Positions 25,268-34,705 of a DNA stretch of 64,000 nucleotides are shown piece after piece. The notes under the pieces are model-generated. The model was not told the origin of the DNA. It worked only from the letters and a program-made list of their open reading frames with translations, and ran no database searches. The translations under genes and the position numbers were made by a program. Source of the DNA: Bacteroides oleiciplenus YIT 12058. Its GTDB lineage: Bacteria; Bacteroidota; Bacteroidia; Bacteroidales; Bacteroidaceae. The stretch lies in the NCBI RefSeq assembly GCF_000315485.1, contig NZ_JH992940.1, positions 1,276,164 through 1,340,163 of the forward strand. The letters are read 5' to 3'. The stretch's first letter is position 1; every line of letters starts with the position of its first letter.

Positions 25268-28200
25268 TTAGAACGTATGCACATTCAATAGTTTGTCTAC
25301 CAAGTATCCGTCTATCGCCTTCAAGTTGAAGGTTATTTTCCGCTTGGCTTTGAGCTTGATGATGAAGAGGTCACCGTCTCCCTCAAGCGTATCGCGCTCT
25401 CCTATGTTTACGAACGTAGGATACAATGACTTGGTACCATTGGTATGGAGCCTGTCATTGGTCAGGTTCTCCATCTCCTTCATACCCAGCGACTGTATAC
25501 CTACAAATTCATAATCAGCAGGATCGTAAGGTAACGCAAAGCTGAGGGCATTCACAAAATGCAGATCGGTTCCCTTCACAAGTACTTCAACGATTTCATC
25601 TTTGGCATAAGCTTGTTTGGGCGTGCTGATGCTGAGGCTTCCTTCCACCTTCTCACCTCTTACGGCATCGGCACCGCCATCCAGTTGCGTGGCAACCACA
25701 GAGATGTCGTAGGCATCTATCAAACCGTTACGGTTCAAATCGCCGTTACTGATGTATCCTTCAAAGTCGGCATCACCACGTCTCAGTCCTGTGTAATTGA
25801 TATAGGAGGTCAGATCATTTTCGTCAACCAACTTGTCGTTGTTGATGTCACCCGGCAGATAACTTTCCGTTTCAGGCACCCGAAAGACGTAGATCTCCTG
25901 TCCCGAACCATAATTACCCACAGCCTCAGTGATACTCATCTTAATATAACGGGCGGTAGGAGCTTGGGCAAAGGTGAATATCTTCACTTCATTATCGCGC
26001 TTCCAGTCGAAAGATCCCACATCGGTCCAGTTTTCTTTATCCATACTGTAGTACACATTACCTTTCAGCAGCGTTCCGTTTCCGGCATTCTCACGGGGCA
26101 GGTAGTGGAACTTCTCAACCTGGTTGATGGACTTCAAGTCCATAATCAAATCGAAGGGAACAGCTTTTTCATTATACTTGGTGTGCCACAATTCGCCTTC
26201 TTCAAAATCGAACAGACGGCGAAGCGAACGGCCCTGATTAGCAGCAGTAGTTTCCCCCACAATACCATGTATGGCAAATTCCAGCGGATCTTTCTTGGTA
26301 GTGGCGCTGAAAGATGACCAGTCAGACTGTCCGTCTTTGTTTACAGAACGTATTTTGAAACAATAATTTGTCTCCACGCTCAGACCATCAAACAATAATT
26401 CTGTATCTTTTATGGTGCTATAAATCATGCCATCAAATTCGATTTCATAATAATCTGCATTGTCCACCTTGTTCCAAGTCGGTTTCAGAGTATAGGCTGC
26501 AGCATTTTCTTCGGTCACCTGCGCCTGAGGGGCAACCAGTGAGCCCGAGGCTACCAGATAATTGTCCGCCGGAGCAAATATAAATCCGTCTATCTTCAAT
26601 ACTGTCGGGGCTGCCGTAATATCGGCAACAGCCAATCGGACAAGAAGTTGAGGGTTCTTGGTAATAACCTCTTTTTCGAACTCACTGCCTTTGGTGGCAA
26701 ATTTATTCAGGTTTGGCTGGGCAGCGTAGAAGTAAACATCCTCTTTCCGAAGGAATTCGTCCATGCTGCCTGCTTCTGTAAGTTTAATCTTATTCTTGCC
26801 GATAGTTGCCGAAATCTTCTTAGGCTTTTCAGTTACATTAATTCTAAACTCGGTAGCTTTCTCTTTTACGAAACCGTCAAAATCACCCTGAGCCGGATGA
26901 ATAGTAACTGTAACATTCCCTTTAGCGTTGACGTCGGATTCAATCACTGTACTTACGCCCTTACCTGAACGGTATTCTTCGGTCGTTCCATCATCATCAT
27001 ACTCGGTAAATGTGCTCTGTCCGCAAGGATAGAGTTCGTATATCCGCAGTTTTTTGTCTATTTCGTTAACATTGTTATGGGGGGATGTCATAGGAATAAT
27101 GGCTCCTTTCTTCACGAATACGGGTAATTTCCAGAGTGGTGCAGCATAGTTATTGATGATGCGTCCGCCCTGATATACTTCACCGGAAAAATAATCGACC
27201 CATTCACCTTCGGGAAGATAAATACCGTTGCGGATGTCGTTACCTTGCCCATCTGCCTTGGTAGCCTGGTAAACAGGCGCTACCAGAAAATACGGACCAT
27301 AGAGGAACTGATATTGAGTGGCTCTACCCAGTGTGTAAGCATTGGGATATTCCAGAAACATAGCCCGTATCATAGGCAGACCGTCCACTGATTCTCTGGC
27401 AATGCTGTAAGCATAAGGCATGATTTCCGATTTCAGTTTCAGATACCAGCGATTGATAGAAGTGGCTGGTTCGCCCAAAGCATGAGGATACTTTTCATTG
27501 GCTCCCCATCCGTCCATATTCAACTGCATCGGTGTGAAGGTTTTCCACTGAAAATCCCTGGTGTTGATTACCGGATTCTTTCCACCGAAAATACCGTCCA
27601 TATCAGAACAGATATTGGGGTTACCCGACAGCCCCGAACCGATATAAGTCGGGATGTGGAAGCGGATGTACTCCCAAACACCTCCGGTCTGGTCGCCCGA
27701 CCAGATACCGGCATAGCGTTGTGTACCGGCCCAACCATCGAGGGAGATAATGAAGGGACGGGCATCATTGCCATAGTAAGACATAATCTGTGCTACGTCC
27801 GTGATGCCGTTCAGTCCAAAGGAATATCCGGCACCTACCCAGGCAACGTCGGTTTTCAGTACACGTACACCTGCATCACGCACCTCTTTTACAATATCAC
27901 GTTGCAACAAAGCGCTGATACCCTCTTTAGGATGGAGGTCGGACTGTGTCCACAGACCTATTTCCACACCATTCTTACGGGCATAACCTGTCAAATTCTT
28001 CAAGTTCCGAATATTACCGTCCAATGTTTCCGTCTGACCGTAACCAGCTCCGTAGCCATCATTAGGTAACAGCCAACCCAGTGGCATGTCATGGTTCTTG
28101 TAACGATCTATCACAGCGCGTGCCGAGAATTGGTAATTATCCTTTTCCCCATTCAATGATTCTTTGATACCGCCATTATCTTTCTGGCTTTCTTTGTAGC

Positions 28201-29122
28201 GTTTCCCGTCTTCAAACAAGATGCCATTTTCGTCTTCTTTCCAGTAGTCACGGTTGTAAGCATTCAGATGTCCTTGGTAGAAACCGAACTTCGGTATCAG
28301 TACAGGATGTCCAGTCAGTTGGTAATAGTCGTTTAACAAAGAAGTAGCACCATCATTGACCATGATAAAGAGGTCAAGATAGGTCGTTTGGTGAAACAGC
28401 TTCACAATGCCCTTCTCTTCTCTTCCGAAGTCGTAGACTCCTCTTTTGAAAGTATACCACATCAAACCGTAACCACCTGTCGACCAATAAAATGGATTAG
28501 GCGATGCTACGCCACCATCCGTCCAGCTATTTTGATTTTCAATAGAGATCGCTTTGCCCTTGTGCGAGAAACGTCCATTCTGCACACCACCACCATAGAA
28601 ATATTCCTGCGAGGTTTCTTTCAGTTTCAGGGTGACCCTTTCTTTGTCAAAAAGAACGGGTTCAGCCTGTTCCAGCACAGTAGTTCCTGTTTCAAGGTTA
28701 GTGACTTTCATCAATGTAGTGTTTTTATCGAACTCTACTTTAATCTTTCCAGTAATGATGGAGATGGAATCGGCATTGTTTTTAAGATCCAATTGCGACA
28801 CATCTCTACGTGGTTGGCTTACGAGAATTTTAGCTTCCGGCTTTGCTTCCGGATCCCTAAGCATTCCGCCCGAATTATCCTGAAACATTCTGAAAATATT
28901 CTCTCCGTAGAAATCGAGTGTCATGCGTTGATGGTTAGAAAATAAGATGTCAACCGCAGCCGGGTTGATTTTTACTACATTGACAATTTTAGTTTCTTGT
29001 TGCGTTGTTCCGATATTACTTTCTTCTACCGCATACGCAGGCAGGCAGGATAGCGTACAAGAGAGTAGAAAAGTAAACGATAATGCCTTGAATTTCCTAC
29101 AGTAGTTAATTGATTTGTTCAT
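25268..29122 (-). CDS. GH31 glycoside hydrolase with FN3, F5/8-type, dockerin-like and cohesin-like modules
   Basis: The 1284-residue exported protein (signal peptide to about residue 31) carries a GH31 catalytic unit near 35-760. Probable nucleophile Asp lies in RVLKTDVAWVGAG (about 425) and acid/base Asp in GIWSGDQTGG (about 477). A DUF5110-like part is followed by a fibronectin type III domain (870-950), a discoidin-like carbohydrate-binding domain (960-1085), paired dockerin-type calcium loops (GDINNDKLVDENDL, GDLNRNGLIDAYDI) and a C-terminal cohesin-like sandwich. The catalytic motifs differ from alpha-glucosidases and xylosidases and look like the alpha-N-acetylgalactosaminidase subfamily acting on mucin O-glycans, which is inference. 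It is transcribed alone from a good promoter. Confidence 0.88.
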   Translation of the reverse strand: MNKSINYCRKFKALSFTFLLSCTLSCLPAYAVEESNIGTTQQETKIVNVVKINPAAVDILFSNHQRMTLDFYGENIFRMFQDNSGGMLRDPEAKPEAKILVSQPRRDVSQLDLKNNADSISIITGKIKVEFDKNTTLMKVTNLETGTTVLEQAEPVLFDKERVTLKLKETSQEYFYGGGVQNGRFSHKGKAISIENQNSWTDGGVASPNPFYWSTGGYGLMWYTFKRGVYDFGREEKGIVKLFHQTTYLDLFIMVNDGATSLLNDYYQLTGHPVLIPKFGFYQGHLNAYNRDYWKEDENGILFEDGKRYKESQKDNGGIKESLNGEKDNYQFSARAVIDRYKNHDMPLGWLLPNDGYGAGYGQTETLDGNIRNLKNLTGYARKNGVEIGLWTQSDLHPKEGISALLQRDIVKEVRDAGVRVLKTDVAWVGAGYSFGLNGITDVAQIMSYYGNDARPFIISLDGWAGTQRYAGIWSGDQTGGVWEYIRFHIPTYIGSGLSGNPNICSDMDGIFGGKNPVINTRDFQWKTFTPMQLNMDGWGANEKYPHALGEPATSINRWYLKLKSEIMPYAYSIARESVDGLPMIRAMFLEYPNAYTLGRATQYQFLYGPYFLVAPVYQATKADGQGNDIRNGIYLPEGEWVDYFSGEVYQGGRIINNYAAPLWKLPVFVKKGAIIPMTSPHNNVNEIDKKLRIYELYPCGQSTFTEYDDDGTTEEYRSGKGVSTVIESDVNAKGNVTVTIHPAQGDFDGFVKEKATEFRINVTEKPKKISATIGKNKIKLTEAGSMDEFLRKEDVYFYAAQPNLNKFATKGSEFEKEVITKNPQLLVRLAVADITAAPTVLKIDGFIFAPADNYLVASGSLVAPQAQVTEENAAAYTLKPTWNKVDNADYYEIEFDGMIYSTIKDTELLFDGLSVETNYCFKIRSVNKDGQSDWSSFSATTKKDPLEFAIHGIVGETTAANQGRSLRRLFDFEEGELWHTKYNEKAVPFDLIMDLKSINQVEKFHYLPRENAGNGTLLKGNVYYSMDKENWTDVGSFDWKRDNEVKIFTFAQAPTARYIKMSITEAVGNYGSGQEIYVFRVPETESYLPGDINNDKLVDENDLTSYINYTGLRRGDADFEGYISNGDLNRNGLIDAYDISVVATQLDGGADAVRGEKVEGSLSISTPKQAYAKDEIVEVLVKGTDLHFVNALSFALPYDPADYEFVGIQSLGMKEMENLTNDRLHTNGTKSLYPTFVNIGERDTLEGDGDLFIIKLKAKRKITFNLKAIDGYLVDKLLNVHTF

Positions 29123-29166
29123 GTCTTTTTCTTTAATATATTAAGGTTATGAATGTCTTCTTCAAT

Positions 29167-29197
29167 CAAAGGTAAATAAATTATCATGTAAGGCAAA
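29167..29197 (-). promoter_or_regulatory. promoter of the GH31 gene
   Basis: On the minus strand TTTG (29197-29194) and TACCTTTG (29174-29167) are 19 bases apart, an exact Bacteroides consensus, about 45 bases before the start codon. Confidence 0.8.
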
Positions 29198-29248
29198 ATA
29201 TCAGATATAAAAATAATAGATTTCTTTTTGCAAAAGGAAAAAGGTATC

Positions 29249-29295
29249 AAAAAAAGGGAAAAGCCATAAATCATAGATTTACAGCTTTTCCCTTT
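29249..29295 (-). terminator. terminator after dnaK
   Basis: GGGAAAAGC and GCTTTTCCC form the stem, with TTTTTTT after it on the minus strand. It separates dnaK from the GH31 promoter. Confidence 0.8.
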
Positions 29296-29321
29296 AATAT
29301 ACTTAGTTTATCTAACTAATC

Positions 29322-31244
29322 TTACTTCACCTCTTCGAAGTCCGCATCCTGCACATTGTCACCGTGCTTACTATTATCCTGAGCACCGCCAGCTTGTTGT
29401 CCGCCATTCATATCCGGACCAGCCTGAGCACCACCTTGGGCACCGCTCTGTGCATACATCTCAGCGCTTGCAGCCTGAAATGCAGTATTCAATTCTGCCA
29501 TGGCGGTATCCACTGCAGCTAAATCCTGTGCCTTGTGAGCATCTTTCAGTTTCTGCAAAGCAGCTTCAATCGGAGCTTTCTTATCAGCCGGTAATTTATC
29601 ACCCAGCTCTTTCAACTGATTTTCAGTAGTGAAAATCATTGAGTCAGCCTGATTCAGCTTGTCAATCTTTTCACGTTCTTTCTTGTCAGCTTCTGCGTTA
29701 GCTTCTGCCTCAGCTTTCATCTTTTCAATTTCTTCCTTGCTCAAACCACTGGAAGCCTCGATACGGATAGCTTGTTCCTTACCGGTAGCCTTATCTTTGG
29801 CAGATACCTTCAAGATACCGTTAGCATCGATATCGAACGTTACCTCAATCTGAGGAACACCACGACGTGCCGGAGCAATACCTGTCAGGTTGAACTGACC
29901 GATAGATTTGTTTTGTGCAGCCATCGGACGTTCACCCTGCAATACATGGATGGTAACTTCCGTCTGGTTGTCGGCAGCCGTAGAGAAGGTTTCGCTCTTC
30001 TTACACGGAATAGTGGTATTAGCATCAATCAGCTTCGTCATTACACCACCCAGAGTTTCGATACCCATAGACAGCGGAGTAACATCCAGCAATACCACAC
30101 CTTTAATCTCATCCGTCAATACAGCACCCTGCACAGCAGCACCCACAGCTACTACTTCATCTGGGTTCACACCTTTGGAAGGAGCCTTTCCGAAGAAGTC
30201 TTCAACCAACTTCTGTACAGCCGGAATACGAGAAGAACCACCTACAAGGATTACTTCGTCAATATCAGCATTGTTCAAACCAGCGTCAGACATAGCCTTC
30301 TTACAGGGTTCCAAACAAGCCTGAATCAAATTGTGAGCCAGAGCTTCAAACTTAGCACGGGTCAAAGTCTTAACCAAGTGCTTGGGCACACCACCTACCG
30401 GCATGATATACGGCAAGTTGATTTCGGTGCTTGTAGAAGAAGACAATTCAATCTTAGCCTTTTCAGCAGCCTCTTTCAAACGTTGCATAGCCATCGGGTC
30501 CTGAGTCAGGTCAGCACCTTCGTCGTTCTTGAATTCTTCTACCAACCAATTGATGATTACATGGTCAAAGTCATCCCCCCCAAGGTGAGTATCACCATTC
30601 GTTGACAAAACTTCAAACACACCGCCACCGAATTCAAGGACAGAGATATCAAATGTACCACCACCAAGGTCGAATACGGCAACCTTCATATCTTTGTTCG
30701 CTTTATCGATACCGTAAGCCAAGGCAGCAGCTGTCGGTTCGTTCACGATACGCTTCACTTCCAGACCGGCAATCTGACCGGCTTCTTTGGTAGCCTGACG
30801 CTGAGAATCGGAGAAGTAAGCCGGAACGGTAATAACAGCTTCCGTCACTTCTTGTCCCAAATAGTCCTCAGCAGTCTTCTTCATTTTCTGAAGAATCATG
30901 GCTGAAATTTCCTGCGGAGTATACAGACGACCATCTATATCTACACGCGGCATATTGTTGTCACCCTTCACCACCTTGTAAGGCATGCGGGCTATTTCTT
31001 TTTGTACCTGGTCCCATGATTCACCCATGAAACGTTTGATTGAGAACACGGTTCTCGTCGGGTTCGTGATAGCCTGACGTTTTGCAGGGTCACCCACTTT
31101 ACGCTCGCCACCATCTACGAATGCTACGATAGACGGAGTAGTGCGTTTTCCTTCACTGTTTGCAATTACTACAGGCTCGTTTCCTTCAAATACAGAAACG
31201 CAAGAGTTTGTAGTTCCTAAGTCAATACCAATAATTTTTCCCAT
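29322..31244 (-). CDS. dnaK: molecular chaperone DnaK (Hsp70)
   Basis: The 640-residue protein has the full Hsp70 layout: [16 protein letters not shown] at the start (ATP phosphate loop), [12 protein letters not shown] and [16 protein letters not shown] in the nucleotide-binding domain, [14 protein letters not shown] at the linker, a substrate-binding sandwich, a helical lid and a Gly/Ala/Gln-rich tail ending FEEVK. It refolds proteins with DnaJ and GrpE, which are not in the window; the gene stands alone between a terminator and its own leader. The leader carries a TGGCACG-N4-TTG sequence noted separately. Together with clpB and the island hsp20 it gives this window three chaperone genes. 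Confidence 0.98.
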   Translation of the reverse strand: MGKIIGIDLGTTNSCVSVFEGNEPVVIANSEGKRTTPSIVAFVDGGERKVGDPAKRQAITNPTRTVFSIKRFMGESWDQVQKEIARMPYKVVKGDNNMPRVDIDGRLYTPQEISAMILQKMKKTAEDYLGQEVTEAVITVPAYFSDSQRQATKEAGQIAGLEVKRIVNEPTAAALAYGIDKANKDMKVAVFDLGGGTFDISVLEFGGGVFEVLSTNGDTHLGGDDFDHVIINWLVEEFKNDEGADLTQDPMAMQRLKEAAEKAKIELSSSTSTEINLPYIMPVGGVPKHLVKTLTRAKFEALAHNLIQACLEPCKKAMSDAGLNNADIDEVILVGGSSRIPAVQKLVEDFFGKAPSKGVNPDEVVAVGAAVQGAVLTDEIKGVVLLDVTPLSMGIETLGGVMTKLIDANTTIPCKKSETFSTAADNQTEVTIHVLQGERPMAAQNKSIGQFNLTGIAPARRGVPQIEVTFDIDANGILKVSAKDKATGKEQAIRIEASSGLSKEEIEKMKAEAEANAEADKKEREKIDKLNQADSMIFTTENQLKELGDKLPADKKAPIEAALQKLKDAHKAQDLAAVDTAMAELNTAFQAASAEMYAQSGAQGGAQAGPDMNGGQQAGGAQDNSKHGDNVQDADFEEVK

Positions 31245-31315
31245 GATCGTTACTATTTTATTTGTTATTATTCAAGTTTCATCTCGCCTGCCTCAGCAGC
31301 AGACGCCAATAGAAA

Positions 31316-31334
31316 GACAAACGTCGTGCCAAAA
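31316..31334 (-). promoter_or_regulatory. sigma-54-like -24/-12 sequence upstream of dnaK
   Basis: The minus strand reads TTTTGGCACGACGTTTGTC. This matches YTGGCACG-N4-TTGC except that the final C is T, so one of the four invariant bases is missing. Paired CTGCCAA motifs lie 45-70 bases further upstream. It would place initiation about 60 bases before the start codon. Confidence 0.35.
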
Positions 31335-31536
31335 TGTTCAGAGGGATTGTAATTTTATCGCTTGGCAGGAATGCTGTCAGTTTGGCAGAATTTCTCTTCA
31401 CTTTTCTGTCGAAAATTACCATTTGTTAATCGTTGTCCTATATAAATGCGCTACTTTTGCAGACTGAAAACAAGATGAGCTACCAACGATGGATATTTTC
31501 GTCCGTAAACACAGCGAAACAACTTGTAATTTAATT

Positions 31537-32970
31537 ATGGAAAGAGATAACATTGATTTTAAAAACATGAACATTGCGGCATTGTTCCGCAAATTATTAC
31601 TCCCTACTGTACTGGGCATGATATTTTCCGCCTTATTTGTAATTACAGACGGGATATTCGTAGGAAAAGGCATTGGCAGTGACGCACTTGCAGCAGTAAA
31701 CATTGTGTCACCATTATGGTTATTCTCCACCGGTGTCGGGTTGATGTTTGGTGTAGGAGCCTCTGTTGTGGCATCCATCCACCTATCTCATGGAAAGGTG
31801 AAAGCCGCCCGCATCAATATCACACAGTCTATAGTCGTATCTTCACTATTATTACTAACAACCTCTACCCTATTCTGCTGCTTTGCTCCGCAGGTAGTGC
31901 AGCTATTGGGCGGTTCGGAACGGCTGGCTCCATTAGCAATAGAATATATGGTGTGGTTTGTCCCGTTTTCGGCGTTTACCGCCCTGCTCAACTCTGGCAT
32001 GTTCTTCCTGCGCCTGAATGGTTCGCCCAACTTTGCTATGATATGCAACGTAGTGGCTGCCGTCCTGAACATCATTCTTGATTACCTGTTCATCTTCCAT
32101 TTTGGCTGGGGAATGTTTGGTGCGGCCATTGCCAGTGCCATCGGTACTACGGTTGGCGCACTGATGATAATCGTCTACCTCTCCCGTCGCCAATGTGCCT
32201 TACGCTTCTACCCGGTGAAACTAAGCCGCAAAAGTATGCAACTGACCCGCCGCAACATAGGCTACATGTGCCGTTTAGGTTCCTCCGCATTCCTGTGCGA
32301 AGTCGCTATTGCCTGTATGATGTTTGTTGGCAATATCGTATTCATACACTATCTGAAAGAAGAAGGTGTGGCAGCATTCAGCATTGCCTGCTACTTCTTC
32401 CCTATTATATTTATGGTGTACAATGCCATTGCCCAGTCGGCACAACCCATCATCAGTTACAACCACGGACTTCACGAAGAAACCCGCGTCCGCCGAGCCT
32501 ACCTGTTGGCACTAAAAACAGCCATCAGTTGCGGTGCAGCCTTTGCGCTGATAACAGCATTATTCAGCCCGGAGATTGTCTCCATGTTCATAGACCGCAG
32601 TTATCCGGCTTACGAAATAGCCAGTAAAGGACTTCCTTTTTATGCTACCGGCTTTGTATTCTTCGCCGTCAACATTGTTTCCATCGGATATTTCCAAAGT
32701 GTGGAACGTGCACGATATGCCACTGTCATCACCCTACTGCGTGGCTTTGTCCTGTTGACAACCTGTTTTTTCGGTCTTCCCCTGCTCCTTGGCAATCCGG
32801 GCATCTGGCTGGCAACCCCGTTAGCAGAGTTACTTACCACCCTCTTCATACTCATTATTTATATAAGAGCGAAAAGGAAGCGCAAAAAAAATATAGTATC
32901 TTTGCCACATGGAAACGATGATAAAGAAATTCTGCCAAAGATACAGACTCCCGGAAGAAAGCCTGCGTGA
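31537..32970 (+). CDS. MATE family efflux transporter
   Basis: The 477-residue protein has about twelve membrane helices in two related halves and MATE blocks such as LLLPTVLGMIFSALFVITDG and VFVGKGIG-like IFVGKGIGSDALAAVNIVSP, then NSGMFFLRLNGSPNFAMICN. These proteins export drugs or metabolites in exchange for Na+ or H+. I start at the ATG at 31537, since the codons before it belong to an AT-rich leader. A TACTTTTG -7 box lies about 80 bases upstream. Its 3' end overlaps the following Crp/Fnr gene by 62 bases and contains that gene's probable promoter. Confidence 0.92.
   Translation: MERDNIDFKNMNIAALFRKLLLPTVLGMIFSALFVITDGIFVGKGIGSDALAAVNIVSPLWLFSTGVGLMFGVGASVVASIHLSHGKVKAARINITQSIVVSSLLLLTTSTLFCCFAPQVVQLLGGSERLAPLAIEYMVWFVPFSAFTALLNSGMFFLRLNGSPNFAMICNVVAAVLNIILDYLFIFHFGWGMFGAAIASAIGTTVGALMIIVYLSRRQCALRFYPVKLSRKSMQLTRRNIGYMCRLGSSAFLCEVAIACMMFVGNIVFIHYLKEEGVAAFSIACYFFPIIFMVYNAIAQSAQPIISYNHGLHEETRVRRAYLLALKTAISCGAAFALITALFSPEIVSMFIDRSYPAYEIASKGLPFYATGFVFFAVNIVSIGYFQSVERARYATVITLLRGFVLLTTCFFGLPLLLGNPGIWLATPLAELLTTLFILIIYIRAKRKRKKNIVSLPHGNDDKEILPKIQTPGRKPA
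32897..32904 (+). promoter_or_regulatory. -7 box inside the MATE gene for the Crp/Fnr regulator
   Basis: TATCTTTG, a perfect -7 box, ends four bases before the ATG at 32909. Initiation would fall at or just after this ATG, so the message would be nearly leaderless or start at the ATG at 32918. Confidence 0.5.
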
Positions 32971-33484
32971 ACTTTTGTCACACATGACAGAATATCATTT
33001 CGGCAAAGGGGAAACAATCGTAAAAGAAGGGGAACGCAATACTAATTTCTACATTTTAAAGAAAGGTATCTGGCGTTCTTATTATATGATGGATGGAACC
33101 GAAAGTTCCCTCTGGTTTGCCGGAACAGGCGAGATAGCCTTTTGCTCCTGGGGATACGTCAACAATGAAATTTCTTTGGTCAATATTGAATCTGTGAATG
33201 AGAGCACTGCCTACTGCATCGCTAAATCCGCTCTGGAGGAACTCTTCAATCAATCCATTAAATTAGCCAATTTCGGCAGAAAGGTTTTTGAACAGGAAGT
33301 CCTGCTCATTGATGGTTACACAGTGGCATACGGCACCCCCAGTGCCAAGGAACGCTATCTGACTTTAATGGAAGAGAACCCGGAACTATTGCAAGATGTT
33401 CCGCTGAAGCATCTTGCATCGTACCTATATATCACACCACAATCTTTGAGCAGAATACGGGCAGGTCTGAAAAGAAGGAAATAA
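32909..33484 (+). CDS. Crp/Fnr family transcriptional regulator
   Basis: The 191-residue protein has a cyclic-nucleotide-binding-like beta barrel near 20-120 (FGKGETIVKEGERNTNFYIL, typical of the fold) and a C-terminal winged helix (VPLKHLASYLYITPQSLSRI). It lacks the Cys cluster of Fnr and the clear cAMP phosphate loop, so the ligand is unknown. Such Bacteroidetes regulators often control neighbouring exporters. It overlaps the end of the MATE gene by 62 bases, and a related regulator lies 0.2 kb downstream just before the SMR exporter. If the promoter box noted inside the MATE gene is real, translation may start three codons later. Confidence 0.9.
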   Translation: METMIKKFCQRYRLPEESLRELLSHMTEYHFGKGETIVKEGERNTNFYILKKGIWRSYYMMDGTESSLWFAGTGEIAFCSWGYVNNEISLVNIESVNESTAYCIAKSALEELFNQSIKLANFGRKVFEQEVLLIDGYTVAYGTPSAKERYLTLMEENPELLQDVPLKHLASYLYITPQSLSRIRAGLKRRK

Positions 33485-33543
33485 TTCTGCAGAACTTTTA
33501 TAGGATTAATAGTCTCTTTACCCCTTCCTGACTATACCCGGTC

Positions 33544-33620
33544 CTTACTTGCTCCGTACATTCTCCTTACTTGCTCCGTGTAGAGGTACTTCTAAGTGGA
33601 GAATGTACGGAGCAAGTAAG
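33544..33620. repeat. REP-like palindrome with a perfect 23-base inverted repeat
   Basis: CTTACTTGCTCCGTACATTC-TCC at 33544-33566 pairs perfectly with GGAGAATGTACGGAGCAAGT-AAG at 33598-33620. A further TTACTTGCTCCGTG unit lies between. Related GTACCTGCTCCGTA units occur near 57150-57230. It could act as a terminator or be a mobile small palindromic repeat. Confidence 0.8.
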
Positions 33621-33681
33621 ACTCAGATACGATCCGGGTACGAACCGGATATCTTAAAAAAAGACATTAAATTGCACCCAT

Positions 33682-34245
33682 ATGGATATAAACCAGATTA
33701 TCGATAACATAGGCATCCTCCCGGAATCATCGAGAAATGCGTTGAAGGAGATTATTACTGAGGCTACTTACCCCAAGGGACATATACTGTTCAGAGCGGA
33801 TAAAGTAGAGACAAAAGTATATTTCATCAAGCGGGGGATTGTGCGTGCTTACACTGAGATGGAGGATAACGAAATCACATTTTGGTTCGGACGTGAAGGA
33901 GATACAGTAGTTTCGATGAAAAGCTATGTGAACGGCCGGAAAGGTTATGAGAATATAGAACTTCTGGAAGAATGCGAATTGTATGAGGTGAAGAAACAAG
34001 CCTTGCACGAACTCTTCCGCAAAGACATACACATAGCCAACTGGGGAAGGGAATTTGCAGAACAAGAATTGCTCAAAACCGAAGAGCGGTTCATCAGCAG
34101 GCAATTCAAAACATCCACGGAACGTTACAGGGAACTGATGAATAACAACCCTGATCTGCTACAAAGAGTACAGTTAGGATATATTGCTTCATATCTGGGC
34201 ATCACTCAGGTCAGCCTGAGCCGCATCCGGGCGAAGTTCCGGTAA
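33682..34245 (+). CDS. Crp/Fnr family transcriptional regulator, paralogue
   Basis: The 187-residue product has the cyclic-nucleotide-binding-like barrel (TYPKGHILFRADKVETKVYF near residue 30, then IKRGIVRAYTEMEDNEITFW) and a winged helix at the end (VQLGYIASYLGITQVSLSRI). It is similar over its length to the regulator just upstream, so the two probably arose by duplication. The REP-like palindrome separates them. The SMR exporter gene starts 71 bases downstream on the same strand and is the likely target or partner. Confidence 0.9.
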   Translation: MDINQIIDNIGILPESSRNALKEIITEATYPKGHILFRADKVETKVYFIKRGIVRAYTEMEDNEITFWFGREGDTVVSMKSYVNGRKGYENIELLEECELYEVKKQALHELFRKDIHIANWGREFAEQELLKTEERFISRQFKTSTERYRELMNNNPDLLQRVQLGYIASYLGITQVSLSRIRAKFR

Positions 34246-34316
34246 AATCACTTTTTATCATTTGTTAAACGGGAAGTCAAAGCAATTCATAACCTTTGTA
34301 CTCAAATACAAAAATT

Positions 34317-34643
34317 ATGAGTTGGATATATTTAGTTATTGCCGGACTGTTTGAAGTGGCATTTACATCGTGCATAGGCAAAGTGAAAGAAACAACCGGG
34401 AGCGAGATGTACTGGTGGCTGACCGGTTTCCTGATTTCTATGAGTATCAGCATGTATTTGTTGATAAAAGCAACGCAAATCCTACCTATCGGTACGGCTT
34501 ACGCAGTATGGACGGGAATAGGCGCAGTGGGAACCGTATTGGCGGGTATATTGATATCCAAAGAGCCTGCCACTGTATGGAGAATGTTTTTTATTGTAAC
34601 ACTGATCGGCTCGATTATCGGACTGAAAGTTGTATCACATTAA
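34317..34643 (+). CDS. small multidrug resistance (SMR) exporter, Gdx/SugE-like
   Basis: The 108-residue protein has four membrane helices. The conserved Glu is in the first (IAGLFEVAFTSC), and LPIGTAYAVWTGIGAVGTVL in the third matches the guanidinium-exporter (Gdx, formerly SugE) branch rather than EmrE. Gdx proteins export guanidinium in exchange for protons as dual-topology dimers. Start at 34317 is the only Met before the first helix that keeps the family length. A strong terminator follows. I did not see a guanidine riboswitch in the 71 bases upstream. Confidence 0.88.
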   Translation: MSWIYLVIAGLFEVAFTSCIGKVKETTGSEMYWWLTGFLISMSISMYLLIKATQILPIGTAYAVWTGIGAVGTVLAGILISKEPATVWRMFFIVTLIGSIIGLKVVSH

Positions 34644-34650
34644 AACAAAA

Positions 34651-34687
34651 ACAGGGTGCCAATCGAACATTGACACCCTGTTTTTTT
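34651..34687. terminator. bidirectional terminator
   Basis: ACAGGGTG and CACCCTGT pair, with CAAT/ATTG extending the stem inside, followed by T7 on the plus strand and A-rich sequence on the other side. It serves the SMR gene and the converging META-domain gene. Confidence 0.85.
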
Positions 34688-34705
34688 ATCTTCTGATTAT
34701 CTGAA

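Noticed and set aside
29772..30605. Long plus-strand frame opposite dnaK.
   Set aside because: Shadow frame of the highly biased dnaK coding sequence; no motifs of its own.
34246..34316. Guanidine riboswitch before the SMR exporter.
   Set aside because: The 71-base gap has no ACGR-type paired hairpins or other guanidine motif that I can recognise.
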